A stretch of 64,000 nt of DNA from Akkermansiaceae bacterium (GTDB lineage Bacteria > Verrucomicrobiota > Verrucomicrobiia > Verrucomicrobiales > Akkermansiaceae). The number at the start of each line of letters is the position of its first letter. Position 1 is the first letter of the stretch. The notes under the pieces are model-generated. The model was not told the origin of the DNA, ran no database searches, and saw nothing but the letters and a program-made list of their open reading frames with translations. Shown one piece after another: positions 11,638 to 19,751 of the stretch. The stretch covers positions 186,001 to 250,000 of the forward strand of contig CAJJBQ010000001.1 of the NCBI GenBank assembly GCA_905182405.1, written 5' to 3'. The position numbers and the translations under genes were made by a program.

Positions 11638-12801
11638 TTAAAAGGTCCAGTTGGCCCCGATGGAAAGCACGTTGGCCTTCGGGAAGAAGATGTCGGGTGT
11701 TCCGGCGCTACGGCCATTCATTTCATAGCGCTCGAGTTGGATATCGAAGCTTATTGATTCCGAGAATTCGTAGGTGGCTTTGACGCCCGCAGTGAAGGCA
11801 TTGAGCGAAGAGAGGCGGTAGTCTGAAGAATAGTGCGGCGGGGTGCCGTCGTTGAGATCGGTTCCGTTGATTTTTGTTCCAGTTAGTGAGGGGTAGTAAA
11901 AATCGGCTCTGCTCTGTTGATAGTAGCGGACATAGGGAGTTACGCTAAGCTTATCGTTGATTTCTTGCACCCACTTCAGTTCGAAAGTGTGGCCGACCAA
12001 GCTATCGCTATTGGCGAAGAAGCGGTAGGATCCGGCTAGGGCAGCGTTGAGATTGGGGAGGTAGTGGCGCGCACCAACCTTGGCGACCCAGCGGTCTTGG
12101 TTGTCGGGGCGGCTTTCGACGAAATGGTTGGTGTTTAGAAATCCAAATTCAAGTTGGTCTTTGGAAATTCGCCGATAAGGGTCGGCGAGGTAGCCATCCG
12201 AGTTTCCGTAGCCAAGAGTGACGTCGAGGATGGTCTGGGTGCCCAGTAGCTGGGAGACGCCGAGGCTGAGATCGATGGTGTCTTTATTTCGGTCTTCCGA
12301 GATCTCCGTGGAGTCAGTCCATTTTACCTTATCGAGTGCCACCGCAATACCGCCCGTGATGGTGGTATTTTTGTCGAAAAGTTCACTACGCCATTTTAGG
12401 GCGACGGCATTGGAGAGATAGTCGTTTTCTTCACTGCGGGCATATTCGAAGCTGAGGGTGTGGTCATCGATTTCGTGATCCAATGAAACTACGGTGACAT
12501 AACGGGTATCGTCGATTTTTTGAAATCTCCATCTGTCTGGTTCGTTATTATAGTAAGTTCCGGTGGGCGTCTCGCCGCTGAGGCTATCGATGGCAAGACG
12601 GAGTCCGAGAGTGGTTTTGTCGGTGCCATTTTTCTGGAGCCAGCTGTGCTTGTAGTCGAGGTATTGTGAGATGACATCGATACGGCCGTTTTGCTCATCG
12701 TAATACTGGAACTTGTAGCGCAGAATATCCTGACCTGAGCCTGTAGAAGTAGAAGCAAGGAGCGGCAGGACCGGGAAAAGGTGACGGCGGGGAGTAATCA
12801 T
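11638..12801 (-). CDS. DUF3570 outer-membrane beta-barrel protein
   Basis: The product has 387 residues with a short export leader (MITPRRHLFPVLPLLASTSTGSG) and then alternating aromatic and polar strands across its length (for example LRYKFQYYDEQNGRIDVISQ, TLSFEYARSEENDYLSNAV, LSVTPYVRYYQQSRADFYYP). It ends with VLSIGANWTF, a C-terminal aromatic residue typical of BamA-inserted barrels. This fits DUF3570, annotated as an outer-membrane barrel and usually encoded with DUF4266 and ApbE genes. It is the first gene of the cluster, so a promoter should lie in the 291-bp gap before it. Its cargo is unknown. Confidence 0.85.
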   Translation of the reverse strand: MITPRRHLFPVLPLLASTSTGSGQDILRYKFQYYDEQNGRIDVISQYLDYKHSWLQKNGTDKTTLGLRLAIDSLSGETPTGTYYNNEPDRWRFQKIDDTRYVTVVSLDHEIDDHTLSFEYARSEENDYLSNAVALKWRSELFDKNTTITGGIAVALDKVKWTDSTEISEDRNKDTIDLSLGVSQLLGTQTILDVTLGYGNSDGYLADPYRRISKDQLEFGFLNTNHFVESRPDNQDRWVAKVGARHYLPNLNAALAGSYRFFANSDSLVGHTFELKWVQEINDKLSVTPYVRYYQQSRADFYYPSLTGTKINGTDLNDGTPPHYSSDYRLSSLNAFTAGVKATYEFSESISFDIQLERYEMNGRSAGTPDIFFPKANVLSIGANWTF

Positions 12802-13092
12802 CAGTTGGGATCTTCGGAGAACTTTATCGAGATCACCTTTTTAGAGAAGGAAATTAAAACGCTTCAAGGGAGAATCCGAAATTTTCTGGAGAGAGTTTCA
12901 GGAAATTTTCGAGGAGTTCGATAACGAGATACTCACGGCTATTCATCCATCAACCCGAGAATCGACGGGGGTCTTTGGTGGTGAATGGAATGACGTGGCG
13001 CTTAAAGTGCATGACTTTAAGGAAGCCGGGATCGATTTCAATCCGGAAGCTTGCTGTCCGTTTTCCTCCGATTACTGACCTTCGGTCTCTGT

Positions 13093-13971
13093 CTAATGGA
13101 CTCCTTCCAGTTCTTCTTCGCTGACTTGATCGATGGTGGCATCAGGGCGGAGGGTGTCGGCGAGCGTTTGGAGGGCTTGGCGCTTTTTGCGGGCCAGGGT
13201 GCGGTCTTCTACTTCCTTGCGGATTTCCTCGAGCGCGGTGAGGTGGCCGGGTTTGACGCCGATGACCTTGATTAGGTGGAAGGCGTGCTCGTAGGTCATG
13301 ACGGGGGAGACCTCGCCTTCGCGCAGGGAGAAGAGGACGGACTCGAAGGGGTTGGTGGGGCGGTCGAGGTCGATCCAATCGAGGTCGATCTCGCTGGTTG
13401 ATTTTTCGGTTTCGCGTTTCGCGATTTCGGTAAAGTCGGCGTCATCGGCGAGGGCTTCTTTGCGGATTTCGCACATGCGCTGGTAGAGTTCGGTGACGGA
13501 CTTATGCTCGGCGACGGGCTTCATGAGGTGAAGGCAGCGGGCCTCGGCGGCGATGCGGTAGTCGGACTCGTGTTCTTGGTAGAAGGCTTGGACTTCCTCG
13601 GGGGTGGCTTGGTCGTCCTCGCCGAGGAGTCCATCGATGAGTTTTTCCATGCGGAGGGTGGCGGAAATTTCGTAGCGCATGTTATCGCGCTCGGCTTCGA
13701 GCATTTCCCAGGAGGCGCCGTGCTCGCGGTATTTGTCGATGAGTTCCTTGAGCTTGGGTTTGACCTCTTCCTCGGGGATTTCGGGGTGCCGTTTCTCGGC
13801 TTCCTGGGCGATGAGGATAGAGTCGGCGACTTCGGTTTCGGCTTGTTCGCGGAACTCGGGGTCGCGCTCGCAGCAGGAGCCTTGGGTTTCCTGTTCGGCC
13901 GCGGCCTTGATGCGGGAAAAGGTTTCCTCAATTAGGTCGGGGTGGACGATTTCTCCATTGACGCGAAGCAT
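13093..13971 (-). CDS. Parvulin-type peptidyl-prolyl isomerase-like protein (SurA/NifM-like)
   Basis: Starting at the ATG at 13971 the protein has 292 residues and begins MLRVNGEIVHPDLIEETFSR, the N-terminal form of SurA-type chaperones. An upstream ATG (13995) would add eight residues that run through a repeat. An N-terminal helical part (about 1-125) is followed by a rotamase-like domain (about 126-240: AEARCLHLMKPV, ADFTEIAKRETEKSTSEIDL, LREGEVSPVMTYEHAFHLIK). There is no signal peptide, so it is probably cytoplasmic, unlike classical SurA. It may assist folding of newly made proteins; clients are unknown. Confidence 0.75.
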   Translation of the reverse strand: MLRVNGEIVHPDLIEETFSRIKAAAEQETQGSCCERDPEFREQAETEVADSILIAQEAEKRHPEIPEEEVKPKLKELIDKYREHGASWEMLEAERDNMRYEISATLRMEKLIDGLLGEDDQATPEEVQAFYQEHESDYRIAAEARCLHLMKPVAEHKSVTELYQRMCEIRKEALADDADFTEIAKRETEKSTSEIDLDWIDLDRPTNPFESVLFSLREGEVSPVMTYEHAFHLIKVIGVKPGHLTALEEIRKEVEDRTLARKKRQALQTLADTLRPDATIDQVSEEELEGVH

Positions 13972-13976
13972 GGGGG

Positions 13977-14021
13977 GACCTTGAACGTTGAACATTGAAG
14001 GTTCAACATCGAACGTTCAAC
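13977..14021. repeat. TTGAACGTTGAAC repeat arranged as an imperfect palindrome
   Basis: GACC-TTGAACGTTGAAC (13977-13993) is followed by an inverted partner GTTCAACATCGAACGTTCAA (14001-14020), making an imperfect palindrome upstream of the parvulin gene. GACCTTGAACGTTGAACTT recurs at 42200-42218 beside the moaE remnant, GAACGTTGAAC occurs inside hrpA (about 34221-34231), and GGTTGAAC plus TTGAGCGTTGAAGG lie at 51752-51788. It looks like a dispersed short repeat family. Confidence 0.5.
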
Positions 14022-14091
14022 TTTGGCGACTTCCTCTTCCGGCCTTTGGGCTACGGTGGCCGAGGAGGGGAGACGCCTGTCCTCATATGTT

Positions 14092-14799
14092 TTATTTGCT
14101 TTCTAGGGTGGGGGCTAGCCAGAGCGCCCAGTCGGAGGCGGAGCCGTCGTTGGTGGGGTGGGTGAGGAGTTCGATTTTGTTGACTCCTTTGAGATCGACT
14201 TTGTAGGGGGCGAGGTTACCGGCTTGGAGAGTTTTTGAGCGCCAGAGGGTTTTGCCGTCGCCTTTGATTTCGAATTGAACGCTGCCTCGTTTTCCGGCGG
14301 CGATTCCGGAGGAGCCGGTGAGGGAGGTGAATTTTTTACCAAGGTCGTAGGTGTGGCTGGCGGGGGCGTGGGCGTTGATGCCGGCTTTTCGAAGGACGGG
14401 GAGACATTCTTTGCGGATGTCGCTGCCGGAGCTTTTTTGGTAGTGGGCTGTGGGATGGTCGCCTTTGATGAGGTGGATCTTGACTTGGCCGTCTGGATCG
14501 CGGGGGAGGTTGATGGAGCGGGGGCCAAAGCCGAGGCGGTCCATTTCTTTTCCGTAGAAGTTCTGGAGGTGCTCCATGATGCGACCGAGGCGCGCTTCGT
14601 GTTGGTGGGGCAGTTCGCGGTTGTTGGGGGTCCAGAGGACGAAGTGGAGGGTGCGTTCTTCGGCGCGGGGCGATTCTTGATGCCAGGCGTCGAGGACGAC
14701 GCGGGCGTCTTTCGCTTTTTTGGCTTCGCCGGGAACCTGTGCGGAGAGGAGTCCGGTGAGGAAGAGGGGAATGAGATTTGAAATTTGAGATCTGAACAC
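14092..14799 (-). CDS. Secreted NPCBM-domain protein, peptidase-like N-part with apparent internal deletion
   Basis: The 235-residue product has a signal peptide (about 1-20), an N-terminal part (about 30-142) with TLHFVLWTPNN, LQNFYGKEMDRLGFGP and IRKECLPVLRKAGI, and then, from about residue 144, an NPCBM/NEW2-like carbohydrate-binding module (SHTYDLGKKFTSLTG through IELLTHPTND and WALWLAPTL). I recall verrucomicrobial proteins with the same two ends that carry a metallopeptidase core with an HExxH motif between them. Here the core is absent and the two parts are joined in frame. The result may be a non-catalytic binding protein or a decaying gene. Confidence 0.68.
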   Translation of the reverse strand: MFRSQISNLIPLFLTGLLSAQVPGEAKKAKDARVVLDAWHQESPRAEERTLHFVLWTPNNRELPHQHEARLGRIMEHLQNFYGKEMDRLGFGPRSINLPRDPDGQVKIHLIKGDHPTAHYQKSSGSDIRKECLPVLRKAGINAHAPASHTYDLGKKFTSLTGSSGIAAGKRGSVQFEIKGDGKTLWRSKTLQAGNLAPYKVDLKGVNKIELLTHPTNDGSASDWALWLAPTLESK

Positions 14800-14877
14800 A
14801 AAGGATGAGAGGCTTGGGTTGTGGATTTTCGGCTAAAGCACCCATAGGGTATTTTGGCTACTCAAGGAGTTGGTGGA

Positions 14878-15021
14878 CTACGGACGTCTTTCGAGACGCT
14901 TCTCAATACGTTCGAGTTTTTTGTTCATGGCATCGAGTTTGGTGTCACTGGCGTTTCTATGGGAGAGGACGATGAGGGTGCCGCAGCCGACGAAGAGTTT
15001 TTGATTAGGCTTGTTTGACAT
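14878..15021 (-). CDS. Small 47-residue protein of unknown function
   Basis: The reverse strand from ATG 15021 to TAG 14878 reads MSNKPNQKLFVGCGTLIVLS, then RNASDTKLDAMNKKLERIEKRLERRP. It has a short hydrophobic stretch (residues 8-20) and a basic, heptad-like C-terminal helix (LDAMNKKLERIEKRLE). It looks like a tiny membrane-associated coiled-coil protein, or one whose membrane helix has been shortened. It sits between the NPCBM gene and the GH20-like gene on the same strand. There is no clear Shine-Dalgarno. It may also be a chance reading frame. Confidence 0.4.
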   Translation of the reverse strand: MSNKPNQKLFVGCGTLIVLSHRNASDTKLDAMNKKLERIEKRLERRP

Positions 15022-15033
15022 CCTGGAGCGATA

Positions 15034-17502
15034 TCATTTCTGATATTCTTCGACGAGTTTTTCGAGCGTCTTGTGGGTGGTGATGTCCCAGTAACGGGGA
15101 TCGTATTTTGTGCGGCAAGTGAGGGAGATTTGAGAGAGAGGGAAGGCGGTGTGCTCCTTGGTGACCCAATTTAGGAAGGCGGCGGATCCGGCACCTCCGG
15201 TGGTGGCATCTGATTTGCGCGGTTCCCGGGGGAGGGCTTTGGCCCAGGCGGAGTTTGGGAGTTCCGTTTGGCGGATGATGGTGGTGAGGCCAGAGGCGAA
15301 CCAGTCGGGTGCTCCGTTCCCGTAGTTCTGCAGATAGGTGCAGAGGTAGGAGATGAACTGGCCTTCAATTTCCTCGAGCGATTGGGTGGCGAATTTTTCG
15401 CTATCGAAGGTGAGGACGCCAGCTTTGAGCGATGTTTCATTTCCAAAGGCAATGCTGAGGGTATCCGGGGTTCCTGGTTGGCCGATGACGCCCAAGAAAT
15501 TGCAAGCGCGCGGCCACAGGGAGAAGTAGCGGCGTCGGAGTTGGGCGACCTTTTCGCGGAATTCGGGGTGGTCGGTGAAGTCACAACGGAAGGTCATTTC
15601 TACGGTGACCTGAGCGTTGAGTTTTGTGGAACGGGTTTCGCTGAGCTTCGCGGGAAGGAGCGGTTTGGAGAGGATGATTTCGTGGATGATGAGGGCTTCT
15701 TCTTGCGGGCCGGTGACGCGGATGCGCAGGGCGGTGGTGTCGGCGGGGGCGGTGAGGGTGGCGAAGCCGTCAACGAATTCGCCGAGAGCGTTCCAGGTTT
15801 TGCCATCGGATGAGACTTCGAGGACGCCATGGGTGAGGGCGGCGCCATCGCCTGAAGCATCGCCGCCGGTCGCGACTTCGATGTTTCCTTGGATGGGGTG
15901 GGGAAAGGTGAGGCTGAGGTGGTCGCCTTTTTGCAAGGCGCGGTCGGACCAGAAGAAGGTTTTCTTGTCGCCATCGAAGGCGAGCTCCGGCCAGTGCTGG
16001 AGGTGGTGCCCGAGGGTGGTGGTCACTTTGGTACCGTGGAGGGCGGCTTGGTTGGGTGAGACGTAGGGTTCGCCGAATGCCACTTTGCGTTTTTTGTAGT
16101 GAGCGAGAAGGTTGGAAAGGCGGTTATTGAAGTCCTCGAAAGAGCGATTTTCGGCGGGTGTCCAGAGGACTTCGCTGAGGGCGGCGAGGCGGGGGAAGGC
16201 CATGTAGTGAAGCTTTTCAGTATCGTGTAGGTAAGAGCTGGGGAAGACGGCGATTGCGGACTCTGCTTGGTAGACGTCGGCGAGGGTGAGGAGGCCTCCT
16301 GCGGCTTCACGGTCTTGATCGGCTGCCAGTTCTTCTGCTTCGGGTCGTTGATATTGATCAAAGCGGAGGATTTTCTGGGTCGATTCGAGACGGGGAGTGC
16401 GACCGAGATTTTCAATGCTGGTTTTGGCGTGTGCCAAAAAATGATGCCAGAGCGCGGCTTCATCTTTGAGGTCATTTTTTTTCAGATAGGCTTGGGCGGT
16501 GGGCGATTTTTTCCACTCGTCGAGTGAGGGTTGGTGGTCGTTGATCGCGATGGTGGAAGCGGGGAAAAGTGCGGCGATTTCGGTGAGGAGCTCCTCGATG
16601 AACGCGAAGGTTTCCGGCTTGGGTGCGAGGAGGTGGGGGGAGTCGGCCCAGTCGGTTCGCACGGTGGGTTTTTCGCCCCCGAGGTCGCTATTTCCCAATT
16701 CAGGGTAGGCGGCGAGGGCGGCGGAGACGTGGGCGGGGATAGAGATGACGGGGATGATTTCGATGTGGCGGGATTTCGCGTGGGCCACGATCTCGCGGAT
16801 GAGTTCTTGAGTATAGTAGCCGCGGTATTCTTCGTCATCCGAGCCGAAGCGATCGCCGTAGGGAGGAGTCGAGGTGCGGACGGATCCGATGGTGGTGAGC
16901 TTGGGGTATTTTTTTGACTCAAGACGCCAGCCTTGGTCGTCGTTGAGACGGAGGCTGAGCTTGTTGAACTTGTGGAAGGCGAGAAGGTTGATGAAGTCCT
17001 TCAGCTCGTCGTTGGGAATGATATGGCGGGCGACGTCGAGTTGGACTTCGCGGTCAGCGCTGCCGGGGCGGTCGCTGACCTTAACACAGGAGAAGGGGTA
17101 GAATCCTTCGACCCGTTCGGCGGGCGCAATTTGGAGAAAGGTCTGGATGCCGTGGAAGATCGCTTCGGTATCGTGTCCGGAAATGACGGCTCGGAGGGGT
17201 TCGAATTCGACGGTGTAGTGACCGGGCTCCAGGGCGACGTTCTTTTCCAGATGGACGGAACCAGGGATTTTGCCACGGTAGTTTAAGGGCATGAAGCGAT
17301 GGCGGAAGCCGGTGATTTTTTGGATTTCCTCAAGGAGATAGTTGGCCTCGGCCCGAAGGTTGCGCGTGGCGCGCACGGCGGTCTGGGCGCTGAGCGCAAA
17401 CGTTTCTTCCTGGGCTATTGATGCGATGGGCTTCGGGATGACTCCGTGTGGCGCGGCAGCGGCAAGAGATACGAGTGAGAGCAAGCAGGCGAAAATCTTC
17501 AT
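15034..17502 (-). CDS. Secreted GH20-like plus basic-secretory-protein-like protein, catalytic motifs degenerate
   Basis: The ATG at 17502 gives a clear signal peptide (MKIFACLLSLVSLAAAAPHG) and 822 residues; an upstream ATG (17589) would bury it. Regions: a GH20b-like N-domain (about 20-165), a GH20 barrel (about 170-510, with QLDVARHIIPNDELKDFINL, YYTQELIREIVAHAKSRHIE and WTPAENRS), a discoidin-like module (about 515-640) and a basic-secretory-protein-like domain (about 645-820). Active beta-hexosaminidases have HxGGDE; here the site reads AINDHQPSLDEW (D322, H323), so the acid glutamate appears to be replaced. In the last domain the expected HExxH reads SYLCT (from residue 718). It probably binds rather than cleaves glycans. 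Confidence 0.8.
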   Translation of the reverse strand: MKIFACLLSLVSLAAAAPHGVIPKPIASIAQEETFALSAQTAVRATRNLRAEANYLLEEIQKITGFRHRFMPLNYRGKIPGSVHLEKNVALEPGHYTVEFEPLRAVISGHDTEAIFHGIQTFLQIAPAERVEGFYPFSCVKVSDRPGSADREVQLDVARHIIPNDELKDFINLLAFHKFNKLSLRLNDDQGWRLESKKYPKLTTIGSVRTSTPPYGDRFGSDDEEYRGYYTQELIREIVAHAKSRHIEIIPVISIPAHVSAALAAYPELGNSDLGGEKPTVRTDWADSPHLLAPKPETFAFIEELLTEIAALFPASTIAINDHQPSLDEWKKSPTAQAYLKKNDLKDEAALWHHFLAHAKTSIENLGRTPRLESTQKILRFDQYQRPEAEELAADQDREAAGGLLTLADVYQAESAIAVFPSSYLHDTEKLHYMAFPRLAALSEVLWTPAENRSFEDFNNRLSNLLAHYKKRKVAFGEPYVSPNQAALHGTKVTTTLGHHLQHWPELAFDGDKKTFFWSDRALQKGDHLSLTFPHPIQGNIEVATGGDASGDGAALTHGVLEVSSDGKTWNALGEFVDGFATLTAPADTTALRIRVTGPQEEALIIHEIILSKPLLPAKLSETRSTKLNAQVTVEMTFRCDFTDHPEFREKVAQLRRRYFSLWPRACNFLGVIGQPGTPDTLSIAFGNETSLKAGVLTFDSEKFATQSLEEIEGQFISYLCTYLQNYGNGAPDWFASGLTTIIRQTELPNSAWAKALPREPRKSDATTGGAGSAAFLNWVTKEHTAFPLSQISLTCRTKYDPRYWDITTHKTLEKLVEEYQK

Positions 17503-17597
17503 GGGCGATAAGGTGCCGCCTCTTTTTGATCGGTGCAAGCGATCTACGAAAGGACTGGAAAGAATTGCCCGTATAGCCCACATTCGCACTTAATCTG

Positions 17598-19136
17598 ATG
17601 AAACGTTTTCTCCCAATTCTCCTTTGCTTATCCCCCGGACTTCTCTCAGCTAAACTGAAGCTCCCGGTTATTTTCTCTGATGGTGCTGTTCTTCAGCAGG
17701 AGACGGGCGCAAAGATCTGGGGATGGTCGGATGCCGGTGCTTCCATCACGGCGAGCTTCGATGGTAAAAACCTTACTACGAAGGCGACTTCCGACGGTTC
17801 CTGGTCGGTCACCTTTCCCGGCCTGAAGGCAAATGCCAAGGGACAGGAGCTCAAGGTTACGAACGGTAAGGACAATGTCCTCGTCAAAGATGTCCTCATT
17901 GGCGAGGTCTGGCTCGCATCGGGTCAGTCGAACATGGAGTGGCGAGTTTCTAACAGCGACGGTGCGAAAGAAGAAATCGCGAACGCGAAAGATCCTCTCC
18001 TCCGGGTGTTCGTCTCGGCCAATGCCGCGACCGCCACGCCGCAGACTGATTGGTCTGGAAGCTGGGAGCGCACCCAGCCTGACAAGACCGGTTCCTTCAC
18101 TGCGGTTGGTTACTACTTTGGAAAGAGAATCCGTGAAGAAGTGGGCGTCCCTGTTGGTGTCATCGAATGCTCCTGGGGAGGAAAGCCCGTGGAAGCCTTC
18201 ACGAGTGAATCGGCTCTGAAGGCGCTTCCTGAAGCGAAGGGTCTTCTTGAAAGAAAAGCCAAGGCGGTTGCCGCCTGGGACCCGAAGGCCGCCAATGCCA
18301 CCTTCGAAAAGCAAAAGAAAGCGTATCGCCAGAAGCTCGAGGCTTGGCAGAAGGATAAAAAGGGACGCCAGCCCCGAGGTCCACGCAAGCCGGAAGATCC
18401 TGCGGTGAATCCCAGCATGTCCTCCACTATTTTTAACGGTATGATCGCCCCAATCGTTGGCTATGGAGCTCGGGGCGCGCTCTGGTATCAGGGTGAGTCG
18501 AATGCTAATAGGGGGAGCGCTACGGCTTACGAAGAACTTCTCGGCTGCATGATCAAGGACTGGCGCACTCGCTGGGGAAGTGACCTCGCGTTCTATTACG
18601 TGCAGCTTGCAAACTACCGCCAGCCATCGACCCAGCCCGGGATCGAGAGCGATTGGGTGATTGTGCAGGATGAAATGCGCCGCGCGCTCAAGTCGATCCC
18701 TCACTCCGGCATGGCCATTATCAATGACATCGGTGCCGCTAACGACATCCATCCTCGTAATAAGAAGGACGTCGGGGACCGCCTCGCTCGTTGGTCACTG
18801 GCCCAGGATTACGGCAAAACAGGCCACGTGATTTCCGGGCCGCTTTACGCCGGAGCGGAGAAAAATGGTGCGAAGATGGTGATTTCATTTGAGCATGCAG
18901 ACGGGTTGAAGAGCCGCGATGGCGGGCCACTAAAGCGCTTCGAGATGGCGGGCGAAGACGGCGTCTGGCATTGGGCGCAAGCCAAGCTGGAGGAGGACAA
19001 AGTGATCGTCTGGAATGACAAGATTCAGAAGCCATCGAAAGTTCGCTATGCATGGGCTGAAAACCCCGAGGGAGCCAATCTCGTGAATAACGCGGGCCTT
19101 CCGGCCAGCTGCTTCACGACCGAGCCTGCAAAATAG
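17598..19136 (+). CDS. Sialate O-acetylesterase family protein
   Basis: The 512-residue protein has a signal peptide (about 1-18) and an SGNH-type esterase fold. An N-terminal beta domain (LPVIFSDGAVLQQ, KIWGWSDAGASITASFDGK) leads to the nucleophile block GEVWLASGQSNMEWRVS, then VGVIECSWGGKPVEAF, GALWYQGESNANR and the late D/H block NDIGAANDIHPRNKKDVGDR. Such enzymes remove O-acetyl groups from sialic acids or other sugars in the periplasm. A lysine-rich insertion lies around residues 215-265. The gene is divergent from the GH20-like gene, with about 95 bases between the starts, fitting a glycan-directed locus. Confidence 0.93.
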   Translation: MKRFLPILLCLSPGLLSAKLKLPVIFSDGAVLQQETGAKIWGWSDAGASITASFDGKNLTTKATSDGSWSVTFPGLKANAKGQELKVTNGKDNVLVKDVLIGEVWLASGQSNMEWRVSNSDGAKEEIANAKDPLLRVFVSANAATATPQTDWSGSWERTQPDKTGSFTAVGYYFGKRIREEVGVPVGVIECSWGGKPVEAFTSESALKALPEAKGLLERKAKAVAAWDPKAANATFEKQKKAYRQKLEAWQKDKKGRQPRGPRKPEDPAVNPSMSSTIFNGMIAPIVGYGARGALWYQGESNANRGSATAYEELLGCMIKDWRTRWGSDLAFYYVQLANYRQPSTQPGIESDWVIVQDEMRRALKSIPHSGMAIINDIGAANDIHPRNKKDVGDRLARWSLAQDYGKTGHVISGPLYAGAEKNGAKMVISFEHADGLKSRDGGPLKRFEMAGEDGVWHWAQAKLEEDKVIVWNDKIQKPSKVRYAWAENPEGANLVNNAGLPASCFTTEPAK

Positions 19137-19211
19137 AATCTCTGCTCCGGATGATAGCCGGAAATCACCTGGTGAAAGTCCAGTCTCCCGGTTACGCGGC
19201 AGATCAAAGGC

Positions 19212-19592
19212 ATGGCCGCCGTGAAGGAATTTAAAACGCTCATCAGATAAGGAAGCAGAGAGCCGATCTGGGCCAATCAGAAGGCGGGTCTGGCAGGGTC
19301 CACTCGAGTTTGGGCCGACGATGTCAATGGCGATGGGAAGATCGATATCTTAATGGGAGACTCAACCACGATCAACAGCCCGGCCAAGGGCTTATCGATG
19401 GGCAAAGTTTTCCTAGCTGAGAGAGAGTGGGAAGAGAAAATGTTGATCATGCGGACCGAGATGCAGAATCCAAGCGAAGATTCCAAGGATCAGAGCAAGT
19501 TCAGGAATGAGGATAACAAGCTTTACAGGTCACGCTCCGAATTTCTTACCTCTGAGCGCACAGACTTCGTCTGGCTCTATCTTGGGAAGTGA
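19212..19592 (+). pseudogene. Remnant of a secreted VCBS/FG-GAP repeat protein (C-terminal end)
   Basis: One frame reads, after a stop at 19248-19250, a stretch ending in VWADDVNGDGKIDILMGDST, then a coiled segment and RSRSEFLTSERTDFVWLYLGK before TGA at 19590. The D-D-x-N-G-D-G-x-x-D pattern is the calcium-binding loop of VCBS/FG-GAP beta-propeller proteins, and the ending resembles verrucomicrobial exported proteins of this type. Only the last propeller blade and tail remain, with no start codon or leader, so this is a 3' fragment. A further frame (19572-19755) reads on towards the thioredoxin-like gene but is not recognisable. Confidence 0.5.
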
Positions 19593-19751
19593 GGATCACA
19601 TCAGCCCAGAAGAATACTATCGTTCGCAGTTCCCCGAAAAGCCGAAGAGTTTTTGCCATTTCCATGATGCTAACGAGCCATTTCTGATAGTCAGAAGACC
19701 GCAGCCTTCTGGAGCGTGCAACTTTTTTAAATTCGGGGAGTTCCATCCTCC

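Noticed and set aside
12950..13012. 20-codon reverse frame MHFKRHVIPFTTKDPRRFSG in the gap before the DUF3570 gene
   Set aside because: It is too short, has no recognisable family and no ribosome-binding site. It may be a relic. The rest of 12802-13092 shows nothing else.
17330..18752. Long reverse frame (17646-18752) over the sialate esterase gene
   Set aside because: It is antisense to a gene with clear catalytic blocks and a signal peptide, and it has no coherent motif of its own.
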